This document shows positions 8,698 to 18,060 of a stretch of 23,296 nt of DNA, piece after piece (positions within the stretch are counted from its first letter, which is position 1; each line of letters opens with the position of its first letter). The DNA is from Oehlia diaphana. Lineage: Eukaryota > Glomeromycota > Glomeromycetes > Glomerales > Glomeraceae. The DNA lies in the NCBI GenBank assembly GCA_003833135.1, contig QZLH01000080.1, forward strand, positions 137,668 to 160,963, in the 5' to 3' direction. The translations under genes were made by a program, and so were the position numbers. The notes beneath the pieces were generated by a model. It saw only the letters and a list, made by a program, of their open reading frames with translations, was not told the DNA's origin and made no database searches.

Positions 8698-10027
8698 TTT
8701 ATTATTTACTGTATTTTCGAAGAATATTTTGATTTATCATTATTAAAAGTAACTGATTGGTTCAATAAATAATTATATTAATCATTGGGGTTAATCCGTT
8801 AATCCGTTAACAGTTAACAGCAATCAATGACTTTCATTCAGTTATTATATGTTGATCCTATTCGTAAAATGAAATTTACTAATTTGGTAATTACTAATTC
8901 ACTATGATTTATAAAGTTAATTATTTTGAAACATATGACTAAAATGATGATCCGTCAAAAAAAAAAAAAAAAATCTTTTATTACCCGAAATAATTAAACA
9001 AAAATAATTCTTAATTTAAAAAATACGATAAATTTCTTAAAAAGTGCATTTATTAACCTAAGAAAATGTGTTACTTATTAATTTCATATTACTTGCGTAA
9101 TAAAAAATGTATTAAATGTATTAAACCATGACCAAAATGCAATTATCAAATATGATATTTATTATAAACAAATAAAGGCAAAATATTTAGCCATTGAAAT
9201 AAATTTATTATGTTCTAGATTTTTTTTAATACGCTTTTTTTATCGCCCCTGAATAAACCGTATGGTAATTCGCCGTATATCGATTGTATTGTTAAATGGC
9301 TACAATGTACAATGTAGATTTTCCTTATAAATAATTTTATCCGTTATTCTTGTAAAAACTCCGTAAAAATGAGCCTTTGTAAATGATCCGATAAATTCCG
9401 TGGTATAAGGTTATTAATTCCGTGAATATTAGTTTGGGTCCATAAAATATACGTTCCCAAGTGTTCTCAATTTTTAATAATATTTAATTAATAAATTATC
9501 GACCATGGAATAAAGACAAGAAGAAATATTAAAAGACTAATTAGAACTTGGAATAACGTTAATTTATTGAAATTCTCACTTTATTTAATTGTTATAGTAG
9601 TACTAAATTATCTTAAATTCGGAATAATTATTAAACTTTAATTATTGAATATATAATATTTCCAGAAATCGGGCGAATTATACTTTTAGCGATATTTATT
9701 TACGGAATATATATATATAATTACTTGTTCTTATTTAATTAACTTATCAATTTCCGAATTTCCGCGCTATTTATTTTTGAAAATTGATACCAATATATTA
9801 TATATAATACACATGTTAGCAACTTTTATTTCCGTTCTGTTTTGGAATTTATGTGTTGTAATTTACTTAATGTAATTTTTATTTGAAATTATTTAATTGT
9901 TAATGTTATTATAATGAATTAGATTGATTCTATTTTTATATTATTGTTATATACATTAGCAATTACATCTATTATGAAAAATTCTATTTTTTTAATTGTC
10001 TGTATTCTTGTATTTATAAATAATAGA
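8698..10027. other. Intergenic, no recognisable gene
   Basis: AT-rich. Small repeats include two aatccgtt units followed by two gttaaca-type units near 8793-8820, an A run near 8957-8973, and a (ta)n run near 9710. It lies beyond the 3' end of the membrane-protein gene. Nothing coding is visible. Confidence 0.45.
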
Positions 10028-10834
10028 TTACTCTGGAGGCTTATCAGAATCAGAAACATCATCAGCAGCTATTTTATCACTTTGTTTCTTCATCCATCCA
10101 GCGCAAACAATAGTTAATAATCCCATTACAACTAAATAAACATAATGTATTATGTTTACCAAAAGAAATGCTTGATCAATTGATGATAATTTGTAAATAA
10201 TTATAATACGAATTGGAACCTCAGAAAGAAGTCCAAATCCCCACATAGCTGTCATAATTATAATACCACGTCGAAAATATTGGTAAGAAGCCCAATATCT
10301 GTCCCAACGTGCATCAATAGGTTCATCTTCCGTTAAACCTGGAAGGTTAACTTTTGAATTTGAATAACCAAAGGATCCACCTGTTGCCAAATCTTTAAGA
10401 AAATAAAATGCTAATGGTTTCATTTTAAAGGTACCAATTTTTATTGGAATTAAACTAATGATTAATACTGTACTAATGATACCCGTAATCACAGATCTTC
10501 GTAATAACTGAATCCTTGGATCGTCTTTTATTAATGACGCTACAGCACTGAGAATAAAACTGAGTACTATTATTACTCCTATAATGTCCGCACGCCTTCT
10601 ACTTATAAGTCCGTATATAGCGATAATAAATGGTGGGATACCTGATATGAGTAATGCCCATATGTCTCGCAAATAAATTTTAAGAGTATAATAAAGAGCA
10701 AATGGGAGAACGATTTCAAAGAATATCATTAATCCGACCCTTAAAATAATTTTGAATTTATCTTGTTTAGTTATTTTATTTTGTGAGGTATTTTGTATTG
10801 TGGAAGAAGTGGTTTGTCCATTCTCGTCCGACAT
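10028..10834 (-). CDS. Six-helix membrane protein, VC0807-like family
   Basis: An intronless 268-residue gene with its ATG at 10834. The polar N-terminus (residues 1-25, rich in Ser/Thr/Gln) is followed by six hydrophobic segments near 29-51, 56-77, 84-102, 112-133, 188-213 and 221-247, and an acidic Ser/Asp tail. Motifs SGIPPFIIAIYGLISRRRAD, DDPRIQLLRRSVITG and the segment from TAMWGFGLL through EVPIRIIIIY match my memory of the VC0807 family of uncharacterised membrane proteins, found in bacteria and in fungi. There the DPR...R.S..TG stretch and a late W-G-x-G-x-L segment are conserved. Function is unknown; no transport or catalytic motif is visible. It is probably in the plasma membrane or an internal membrane. 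There is no signal peptide. The 5' flank has very long A/T runs. The open frame is intact, so it is probably functional. Confidence 0.85.
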   Translation of the reverse strand: MSDENGQTTSSTIQNTSQNKITKQDKFKIILRVGLMIFFEIVLPFALYYTLKIYLRDIWALLISGIPPFIIAIYGLISRRRADIIGVIIVLSFILSAVASLIKDDPRIQLLRRSVITGIISTVLIISLIPIKIGTFKMKPLAFYFLKDLATGGSFGYSNSKVNLPGLTEDEPIDARWDRYWASYQYFRRGIIIMTAMWGFGLLSEVPIRIIIIYKLSSIDQAFLLVNIIHYVYLVVMGLLTIVCAGWMKKQSDKIAADDVSDSDKPPE

Positions 10835-10906
10835 AATTTAGGTTTATTTTATTTTTTAATAGTGTAGTAAGAAATTATAACAAAATTTTTATTTTTTAAA
10901 CGAAAC

Positions 10907-10908
<2 letters not shown>

Positions 10909-10950
<42 letters not shown>

Positions 10951-10977
10951 GTTTTTTTTTTATTTTTTTTTTTTATC

Positions 10978-11013
<36 letters not shown>
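10909..11013. repeat. Long homopolymer block (T31-A11, T10, T12, T33)
   Basis: T runs of 31 (10909-10939), 10, 12 and 33 (10981-11013) bases, with an A11 run directly after the first, about 75 bp upstream of the membrane-protein start codon. T31 next to A11 can fold into a hairpin and would stiffen DNA and exclude nucleosomes. Exact lengths may be unreliable because of sequencing error. Confidence 0.85.
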
Positions 11014-11017
<4 letters not shown>

Positions 11018-11460
11018 AAAGAAAAAGATATATTTATAGAATTTTTTTATCGGGTGACACATTTAATATGAAACAGCTCAATTTATAAACGTAAAACCAA
11101 AAAAAAGACCCTTACCAAAAACATAAAATCTTTGTTTAATGTCATTAATAATGTACTACATAAAAGGTAGCACCCAACATCTTGGAATCAATCATGATTT
11201 GCAGATCCTAATTTTGGCTTTTGGTCGTACGAGCACAAAATTTTTTTTGTTTATGAAAGAAAGTTCCATTGTTCAAAACATTCTGATATGGTTAAATCAT
11301 GCACAATAAATCTTTCAGTTGTACTAACGTACTTTAACGAGAAAGTCGTTTTTTTTTTTTATGTCTAATTATTATCGTGAGCACCGAAAAGATCAAAATA
11401 ATAAAAGTTGGTTTATTTAATAAATAAATCGGATTATGTTAATCATTTTTCTATTTCTAT
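11014..11460. other. Intergenic, no recognisable gene
   Basis: AT-rich sequence between two homopolymer blocks. No coding feature on either strand. Confidence 0.45.
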
Positions 11461-11526
11461 TTTTTTTTTTTTTTTTTTTCTAATATTCGTTTCTCCATTT
11501 TTTTAAAAATAAAATTGGTTTTTTTT

Positions 11527-11566
<40 letters not shown>

Positions 11567-11592
11567 CTAATATTCGTTTCTCCATTTTATTA
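11461..11592. repeat. Direct repeat with T-tract spacer (87-bp offset)
   Basis: The 22-bp string starting ctaatattcgtttctcc occurs identically at 11480-11501 and 11567-11588, each preceded by a long T run (T35 at 11529-11563). This looks like a tandem duplication of a T tract plus its flank, as arises by slippage or unequal crossing-over. Confidence 0.8.
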
Positions 11593-12558
11593 AAAGTAAT
11601 AAAGTAAGCAGTACAAGACTATCGATACAAAAAATTTAAAGGTAATGGTTTCCCTATACTACCGTAAAAATTAAAAAACTACCAATACAGACGAACCTAA
11701 CCTTGTCAAGATTATATTAATCATTATTAAATCAAAACTTTAATTTACCCAATATGATTCTTCTCTATTTAATAATAAAAAATTGCTAAATCTGTAATTG
11801 CTAAATTTAGAGAATAGTAATATCAAATAAAAAAATACATGTAAAATTAAACTAAATCGACGATTATTTAATTCTTAAATATTCTCTAAAAAAGAAAATT
11901 CTTGTTTAAATTTATTTTTAAAAAATTATTTTTATAAGATTATCAATATCTTTTGATGTAAAATAATTAATTATGTATGCTAATAATAGTTATGTCAAAA
12001 ATTTTAATGAAATCCTATTGGTCTCTACTTAAAAAGGTGTGGCAAAAAATAATTTAATTTGGAAAGATTTACAACATACCAAGAACATACCAAGAAAATA
12101 CCAAGAAAATACCAAGAAAGCCAAGCGATTTATAATTTATTTTGAAACATGAAAAGGGTTAAGGTCTCATGATATTACTTATTGATTAATATGATTATTT
12201 TAATGATTCCTTATTAGAATGAATAATAATTTTTGCTTAGCCATTTTCGAATATATACTGTAAATATGTGGCTGAGGATGTAAATAACTTGTTTGATTTT
12301 TTTTAAAATATATTCACTTTTTTTTTATGTTACAACTTATAATAAAGAAAAAATTTTTTTGATATTATATTTTTATATTCATAAATTATTGCGCTTGAAG
12401 CAATTATGATTGGTAAGGATTTGGCAAATTAATGTACCTTACATGTATAATTCTTACTCTGTCCAAGTACGAAATGCATAGTATATTTAACTATTAAAAA
12501 AAAAACAAATAATTTAATGTCGAACATGTTTCTTTAATTTTTGAGAGTAAATTAAATA
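11593..12558. other. Intergenic, no recognisable gene
   Basis: AT-rich. Apart from the short tandem repeat listed at 12074-12120, nothing recognisable is seen on either strand. Confidence 0.45.
12074..12120. repeat. Short tandem repeat, about four units of ataccaagaaa
   Basis: Four 10-11 bp units related to ataccaagaaa run head to tail, followed by a partial unit (gccaag). It is a simple minisatellite in non-coding DNA. Confidence 0.75.
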
Positions 12559-12672
12559 CGCGATAACTGGAACCTAATTCTAGCATCACCATCTGAAGAA
12601 GTGATATTTAATCCTAACTAGGGTAAATATCGTCAACCACATGATCCTGACATATTTACTATGATGCTGGCG
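12559..12672 (+). pseudogene. Possible small coding relic, unknown
   Basis: One frame reads RDNWNLILASPSEEVIFNPN, a TAG, then GKYRQPHDPDIFTMMLA before TAA 12673. The stretch is GC-richer than its surroundings and reads like protein, but it is only 38 codons with one stop. I do not recognise it, and chance cannot be excluded. Confidence 0.25.
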
Positions 12673-12886
12673 TAATCAGTGCAACATTTACCTCATTTGT
12701 TTCATACCTTTGTACGCTAAAAGGGTTATTATTTTTAGTTTCAAAACATTATTTATGTTATTCGAAATGATGTAGATTAATAGATCATTATTAGATATTG
12801 CTATTCATGACACACAAACAATTTGAATTTCAACTTCTTTCTTTCCTCTTACAAATTAAGACGATAAGAAAAATAAGTGTGAAGAG

Positions 12887-12955
12887 AAAATTAGTAATAA
12901 TGCAGGAACAAAAGAATATGTGAGAATTGTAAGCAAGAATGTTTGGCTACGTCAT
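12887..12955 (+). pseudogene. Relic of the kinase N-terminal CxxC module
   Basis: The bases align at roughly 80% with the region of the intact kinase that encodes EGTKRICENCKLDCLAT (about 20274-20218, minus strand). Here the peptide is GTK, a one-base deletion, then RICENCKQECLAT. Similarity fades after the CLAT codons and no kinase domain follows in the next kilobase. It is a broken fragment of a second family member on the opposite strand from the intact gene. It might belong to the same lost gene as the 3' relic at 15505, but the 2.6-kb gap and the intervening homeodomain gene leave that open. Confidence 0.7.
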
Positions 12956-13130
12956 CAAAATTTACGTTATGAAACCCCAAAAATTTACTGTAACAAATTA
13001 TTAAAGGATTTTTATGCAGTGTTATTTAAAGTTTGTAGTACATTTAACATACAATTTTGATATAAAAAAGTTTCGCTGTTTCTGTCTGTATATACTGTAG
13101 GACCCGAAATAAATGAGTTTGCGTACAACC

Positions 13131-13385
13131 AGCCAAAAAATTATGACTCATAAATAATGCTTGGTGGAAATTTATTACCTTTTTTGGATACTGACCAAAA
13201 TTATCATAATTCCGGCCCTGAAAAGTACGTAAAATTTTTTGGCTATAATTTCCTGTTATTGCTTATTTTAATTTATTTTATTTGACTCATGACTCATAAG
13301 AAAGTTTGCAATTGAAACAATATTACATAATATTAATATATTTATTATATATTATTACTCATTGCAAAATATCAACATGAGTCAT
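13131..13385. repeat. 12-bp inverted repeat and clustered gactcat strings
   Basis: agccaaaaaatt at 13131-13142 pairs perfectly with aattttttggct at 13233-13244. Around it gactcat/atgagtc recurs near 13145, 13284, 13291 and 13376. The preceding stretch near 13100 (gacccgaaataaatgag) resembles ends of Tc1/mariner-like elements. This is probably a worn transposon fragment, but no clean ends or duplication are visible. Confidence 0.35.
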
Positions 13386-13439
13386 TGCAAATTTTTTGTA
13401 TACTATTAAAAATAAAATAATATAAAAGGACCATTTTTT

Positions 13440-13586
13440 TTCTTAAAACTAGAAAATATTTCTTAAAACTAGAAAATTATTTTTATTTTAACAAATTATT
13501 TTTTATTAAATAACTAATATTTTTTAAAATTATTTTAAACCTAGTAACCTTTCAACTAATAACCAATAACTTTAACCAATAACTTT
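13440..13586. repeat. Two small tandem duplications upstream of the homeodomain gene
   Basis: tcttaaaactagaaaat is repeated with a 20-bp offset near 13441-13477. The 13-mer aaccaataacttt is repeated head to tail at 13561-13573 and 13574-13586, ending 17 bp before the ATG. The second pair carries two CCAAT pentamers. Given how close it is to the start codon it is more likely leader sequence than a working CCAAT promoter element. Confidence 0.7.
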
Positions 13587-13602
13587 TTAACATCCATCAT
13601 CA

Positions 13603-14349
13603 ATGGATAATAAAAAGCGAATTCGTACTACTCCTGAACAAGTAGCATTATTAGAAGATACATTTAAAACTAATCCCTCTCCAAATAGTAAAATTCGTGA
13701 AGCCTTAGCTGAAAAACTAAACATGTCTGAGCGTACAATTCAAATTTGGTTTCAAAATCGCCGAGCTAAAAAGAAGGCAATGCAAAAACGTATTTATTTA
13801 ATGATTAATAATAATGATCAAATATCAGTATCTCAACCTCAACCTCAATCTCAACAGTTTACATTGCCTGAAGAATTCATTACTTTGTCTTTTAATATCA
13901 ATAACAATACATCATTAGTTTCACTTATTTCATGTGAGTATCTTACAATAGGAACTTGGCATTGCATTCTAACAATGTCATCTCTGTGTTATTATACCTT
14001 ACCTCAGAATATATTAACTTATCATATTACAACCGAGAATAATCAATTTAAGATGGAGTTTTCACTTTCTGATGTCTTTTCGGTTGAATATCAGCCTATT
14101 GATAATATTTATTCACAAATTATAATTGAAGTTAAAGAATTACCTTCCTTTTATATGAAGTCAAATCAAAGTGAATGGAATACATGCAAAGATTTTACTG
14201 AAGATAAACAAGCATCTCGGCATATGATACATATATTGAAAGGTTGTTCTATTTTAATAAAACCACAACTTATTAAACTTATGCAAGATGATCCAAACCT
14301 TGCTAAAGTTGTAACAATATTTGAAACTCCAGCTCTGGCTGATCATTAA
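13603..14349 (+). CDS. Homeodomain transcription factor
   Basis: An intronless 248-residue gene. The homeodomain occupies about residues 3-62: basic arm KKRIRTT, helix 1 PEQVALLEDTF, helix 2 SKIREALAEKLN and recognition helix ERTIQIWFQNRRAKKKAM. The invariant W, F, N and R of the DNA-contact helix are all present. It is a typical 60-residue domain with no TALE insertion. A short Gln/Pro linker (SQPQPQSQQ) follows. The C-terminal half (about 105-235) holds LTIGTWHCIL, LCYYTLPQN, NQFKMEFSLSDVFSVEY and DFTEDKQASRHM. I recall the same C-terminal region in other fungal homeodomain proteins of this kind, so it is probably a conserved companion domain. It should act in the nucleus as a sequence-specific regulator; targets are unknown. 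Mating-type homeodomain genes exist in these fungi, but no second homeodomain gene lies beside this one, so a mating-type role is not supported here. Confidence 0.93.
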   Translation: MDNKKRIRTTPEQVALLEDTFKTNPSPNSKIREALAEKLNMSERTIQIWFQNRRAKKKAMQKRIYLMINNNDQISVSQPQPQSQQFTLPEEFITLSFNINNNTSLVSLISCEYLTIGTWHCILTMSSLCYYTLPQNILTYHITTENNQFKMEFSLSDVFSVEYQPIDNIYSQIIIEVKELPSFYMKSNQSEWNTCKDFTEDKQASRHMIHILKGCSILIKPQLIKLMQDDPNLAKVVTIFETPALADH

Positions 14350-14889
14350 ATAAGATAACTATGTTATAATTCAGAGGAATAACTTTTTTCTATCATTAAT
14401 ATTTCTTTAAACGAATGTAAAAAAAATGAACATTTGATTAATTTTTATTTTGAATTATTTGAACATTAAGTAGTAAAATATTAATAATTATTTTTTTCAT
14501 AGTAATAAACTAGCAATTTAAACTTGCAAATATCACCCAACGAGTTATGAAACATGATCTTGCCATTTCATATTCTACTTTTTTTATAAATAGCTGACTG
14601 TGCTTTGTTACACACGTTCGAATGACTTTTTAAATGCTTATAAAAAAAGTTATCCAGTCTCTATTCACTTAGGGCATTCCCTTTTTTCTAGTTTGTGTTA
14701 GCAAATAATTACTAACGTTTCTTTACTATTCCATTATATTGACGAAGTGAGTGGTTTTTTTTTAACTATTAGAGAGCAAAAGGACAAAATATTTGAAAAC
14801 TGACTATACTTATATACCTTTCCGAAATATGATAAACTCGCATAAACTTTTGGTGGCTTGTTGTGACATTATACAGAAAACAATATAAA
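14350..14889. other. Intergenic, no recognisable gene
   Basis: AT-rich 3' flank of the homeodomain gene leading to the aldo/keto reductase relic. The 5' exons of that relic were sought here and not found. Confidence 0.45.
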
Positions 14890-15391
14890 GAATATCAACA
14901 TCGTGTATATCCAAATACGTGAATAAAGAAATTTTTATTCTTTACATATTGAAAACTGAAGACACTGTCGGTGCTTTAATAGAACTTGCTATGAAAGCAA
15001 AGTTAAAATATTGGTCTTTCTGAATGTTCCGCAGAAACTCTTCGAGGTGCAGTTCAATTGCCGTAGTTCAAGTAATAATATCAATTTTTTATTCTTTAAT
15101 ATATCGACATTATTATTAAGTTATTAAACAATTTTTTAAAAATAAAATATACTCTTGGTATTGGAACAAATGAAGTTCTGGAAGCTTGTCGTGAATTAAG
15201 CGTCACTATAGTAAATATATCATTATATTAACGTTGATGCTAAAAATACACGCGGCGTGACAGATGTACATCTCATGGTTTTGTGTGTACTTCACTACGC
15301 TTTGGACAATAAGTATGATATTCTTAATACTTTTTTTTATATCTTATAGGGTGATTACTTTGTTACAATTCCTGATACAAGAAGAATTTGA
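14890..15391 (+). pseudogene. Decayed aldo/keto reductase
   Basis: Four pieces in the correct order match the NADPH-dependent aldo/keto reductase family (the group related to yeast and plant pyridoxal reductase-like enzymes). They are YQHRVYPNT (14893-14919), EDTVGALIELAMKAKLKY then IGLSECSAETLRGAVQ (14958-15056), IAVVQV (15057-15074), TNEVLEACRELSVTIV (15166-15213) and, after an acceptor-like tcttatag, GDYFVTIPDTRRI (15350-15388). A 2-base deletion at LKY|IGLSE and a roughly 4-base loss before IAVVQV break the frame. Stops follow PNT and RRI. The N-terminal third, including the catalytic Asp/Tyr region, is absent. The family normally has about 330 residues; only about 80 are recognisable. 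It is a dead gene on the same strand as the homeodomain gene. Confidence 0.82.
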
Positions 15392-15504
15392 ACATTTATA
15401 AAAAATTTTCAACCAGAAAAATTCACCTTCGGGTAAAGTCAATTATTGGTTATATTGTATAAAATAAGTTTTAATTTCTAATTTTCTTTTTTTTTTGTCT
15501 TAAG

Positions 15505-15790
15505 ATGAAAAGGAGATCTAAACCTTCAAATAGAAGAAGAGCAAGACGAATTAGAGATTCCTGATAGTAAAGTATTATTTCCTTTCATTTTTACTTTAAT
15601 TGATTTTTTATATTTTAAATTTACTTGATTTTAGATTACTAAATTTTTTAAAATTCTTTATAGAAATTTGATTTTTGTCTCCCATTATTTGCAATTTTTT
15701 TTATTATAAATACTAAGGCTAGAGTAGAATTAAAACATCTTAGTAATTGTAATTTAAATAATTCTTTATACATATTATAACTTATTAAGT
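15505..15790 (+). pseudogene. Relic A of a kinase-family 3' end (last exons and 3' UTR)
   Basis: After a T-rich tract and tcttaag acceptor, 15505-15566 encodes LNLQIEEEQDELEIPD, nearly identical at EEQxELEIPD to exon 8 of the intact kinase, and ends at a GTAAAG donor. It is 62 bp long against 69 in the intact gene, so the frame is broken. A 68-bp intron-like stretch ends in gattttag at 15634, followed by a minimal exon reading NY-stop, the same layout as the intact gene's exon 9. About 70 bp later, actaaggctagagtag (15712-15727) and the following AT-rich block match the intact gene's 3' UTR. The kinase domain itself is not found upstream. It is therefore the 3' stub of a lost family member on the opposite strand. 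Confidence 0.75.
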
Positions 15791-15868
15791 TACAATATTA
15801 TATATAAATTTATCAAAATGTCAAACTTATTAAGTTACAATATTATATATAAATTTATCAAAATGTCA
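15779..15868. repeat. Perfect 45-bp tandem duplication
   Basis: The 45 bp at 15779-15823 (starting aacttattaagttac) are repeated without change at 15824-15868. The absence of any difference points to a recent event. It lies at the downstream edge of kinase relic A. Confidence 0.95.
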
Positions 15869-16095
15869 ATAAATTATATAAATAAATAAATCCAAATAAT
15901 AATGCTTTTAACATTTACAAACTAGGGAAATGGTAACCGTTAATGTTTATTTACTAAGGATCTTTTTTTATTACAATATTAAACAAAAAAATCAATTACG
16001 AAAAATAGTAAATTATCAGTATTACAAAAAATGAAGGATTTTTAAAACAAATAAAAAAATCATTGCTTAAATTTGAATGTTAAAAATTTCTTCAA

Positions 16096-16539
16096 AGAAT
16101 TAGTCCTATTATGAAAGAACTTTACATAATAATTCAGTTAGATATATCAAACTAAAAGTGAACAAATCGATTTATGACTTGGCTAAGTCAGTAAGTAGTA
16201 CATATTACATAAGTCTTTTAAAAAACTTGTTGTCGCCTGATCACCACGTTGAGGTGCAGCAACATTGATCGGGGTAAAGGGAAAAGCGAAAGGGAAAAGG
16301 AAACCGAAAGGGAAAGAAGAATTAGTCCTATTATGGAAGAACTTTACCTAATAATTCAGTTAGATATATCAAACTAAAAGTGAACAAATCGATTTATGAC
16401 TTGGCTAAGTCAGTAACTAGTACATATTACATAAGTCTTTTAAAAAACTTGTTGTCGCCTGATCACCACGTTGAGGTGCAGCAACATTGATCGGGGTAAA
16501 GGGAAAAGCGAAAGGGAAAGGGAAACCGAAAGGGAAAGG
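16096..16539. repeat. 222-bp tandem duplication, two copies
   Basis: Copy 1 is 16096-16317 and copy 2 is 16318-16539, differing at only a few bases (for example atgaaag/atggaag, tacataa/tacctaa, gtaagtag/gtaactag). Each unit holds an AT-rich half, the imperfect palindrome tgacttggctaagtca, a GC-richer core (cgcctgatcaccacgttg) and a purine-rich end of gggaaa strings. On the minus strand the core can be read VAAPQRGDQATTSF, but this frame has no family match I know. Confidence 0.93.
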
Positions 16540-16603
16540 GGGAAATGAAAGGCGAAAGGAAAAGGGAAATGAAAGGGAAAGGGGAAAACGAGAGGGAAAG
16601 GGT
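16493..16603 (+). repeat. G-rich polypurine tract of (gggaaa)-like units
   Basis: About 110 bases nearly free of pyrimidines on the plus strand, built from gggaaa, ggggaaa and gcgaaa strings that continue the purine end of copy 2. Repeated runs of three or more G with short A-rich spacers could form G-quadruplex or triplex structures. Open frames here give only a Lys/Gly/Arg-rich peptide, or Phe/Pro/Ser on the other strand, and are not considered genes. Confidence 0.75.
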
Positions 16604-17622
16604 GACAAACTACACATTACCCACACACAAGCCCACACAAACCTACATACAACAACCCATATACCTAAAGGAAGACGTAAAGAAAAGGGCCCAAGAATAA
16701 AGAGAAGACCTAGACAGAGAGAAAATAGACCTAAAAAAAGAAGACAAAGAAAAAAAAAATAAAAAATAAAATAAAGAAAACTGACATATTTATATATTTA
16801 AATTATATACTCATGACAAAACATCAAGATTATCAAGATTATGTGTTACATGTCATATTGTCATAAGGAATTATATTTGCATGATAAATATCGATAGTAA
16901 TATTCCTTCTTTCCATCCACCTACATCATCCTTATTCATCCCTGCATTTTCCTTTTTTGATTCTTTTTTTGTAACACTGATAATTTGCTATTTGTCCGAA
17001 ACGAGAACAGCTTTATAATAAATATAATTGCTCATATCGGTCATATGTGAAAACATAAATAGGTCCAAAACTACTCCTATTTATAAGAAATTTTACACTA
17101 TATTTAATCTTGACATTTTATTACTTATAATGAGTCATAATCATTAATATTTATAATAAAATAAATTGTCTATGACATTCTATTGCTATGATTTAGTATA
17201 CGAACGAATGCACATACACGTAAATATTAAGAAGCAAATCAATCCAACATTATTATCTTACATGGTAAATAATGTATCTGAATAGTAAGAACTCAAGCTC
17301 ACCTGCAAATGATGAAAATGGTAAAACATCAATATTAGTGCTTAGATCTCATGGTTAATGATAATAGAGAACAGGTTTACAATACGTAAATATGGGTTTT
17401 TACACATAAATTAAAACTGCAGAAAGAAACAGATCATAATAGTTTAAAGATATCTTTCATAAATTTTGTAAGTCTAAATTTCAAAATACTCTTTTATTCT
17501 TATAAATTTTTTTTTATAATATTTCATTAAAATTTTCAATTTCTATATATCAATAAACTTGAGTGCAAAGTAAATGATCCATTGAATTCAAGGAACAATT
17601 ACACGTATTTATCAAAAAGGAT
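16604..17622. other. Intergenic, no recognisable gene
   Basis: It begins with AC-rich and purine-rich simple sequence (to about 16760), then ordinary AT-rich DNA. No coding features on either strand. Confidence 0.45.
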
Positions 17623-17791
17623 GGGACACTTAGCAAATTTTGAAAAACTCGGAAATATTTGGTAAAGCTCAAAATAAGATAAAAATATACCACCATTCTC
17701 GGAATAGTACTCCAAAATTAGCGTATAATTTTTATTTTATATCAACCTTTACCGAATATTTCCGAGTTCTTTAAAATTTGCTAAGTGTCCC
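17623..17791. mobile_element. 169-bp MITE with 45-bp terminal inverted repeats
   Basis: The left end 17623-17667 starts gggacacttagcaaatttt and matches the reverse complement of 17747-17791 with only three mismatches in 45 positions. The 79-bp interior is AT-rich and non-coding. The right flank (cgta outside the repeat) would fit ends starting TAC-GGGACAC with a TA target duplication, but the left flank reads gat, so the duplication is not clean and the superfamily (perhaps Tc1/mariner) is unproven. Confidence 0.85.
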
Positions 17792-17824
17792 GTACATTAT
17801 GAAATCAGCTGTAACGAAAAATCA

Positions 17825-17895
17825 GGTGCCGGCCCGAGGTGAATCTTGAAAGAAAGTTTGCTGGCCCAAACTCAGATTCGGGTCTGGGCCGTCGT
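17825..17895. repeat. GC-rich patch, probable transposon remnant
   Basis: A 70-bp patch rich in GGCCC strings (gtgccggcccgagg to ctgggccgtcgtg) in AT-rich DNA. gaatct and agattc form a short inverted pair inside it. The 10-mer gtgccggccc recurs in reverse at 20817-20826 within cagggccggcac, which looks like a hAT-type terminus. No complete element ends are visible here. Confidence 0.4.
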
Positions 17896-17961
17896 GTGTA
17901 TTCTTTTAATTATGTAGTTAAATTTTTGAACGTAATAAATTAATAGATACTTGATATACTT

Positions 17962-18060
17962 TCTGATTTATTTAATATGTATGAAATAAATTGAATTATT
18001 TAAATTACAAACTAAGAATTTTAAGAAACTTTACTACTCTAGTCTTAGTGTTTAAATAAT
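17962..18060 (-). other. Conserved 3'-UTR block of the kinase gene
   Basis: Downstream of the kinase stop, the minus strand carries actaagactagagtag (18049-18034), then a stretch ending in tttgtaatttaaataatt. The same block recurs on the plus strand at 15712-15780 and 22560-22640, next to relics of the same gene family. It may be only shared ancestry, or a retained 3'-end signal. Confidence 0.6.

Noticed and set aside
13603..14349. Mating-type homeodomain gene
   Set aside because: Mating-type loci in this group carry paired divergent homeodomain genes; no partner is found within the window.
15505..15566. Reading EEEQDELEIPD as the C-terminus of the aldo/keto reductase
   Set aside because: Reductase tails have a similar EEE pattern, but the near identity to kinase exon 8, the matching mini-exon and the shared 3' UTR favour the kinase family.
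16487..16762. 91-codon plus-strand frame rich in Lys, Gly and Arg, and the opposing Phe/Pro/Ser-rich frame at 16417-16638
   Set aside because: Both are direct translations of the gggaaa polypurine tract and the duplicated unit; no domain and no complex composition.
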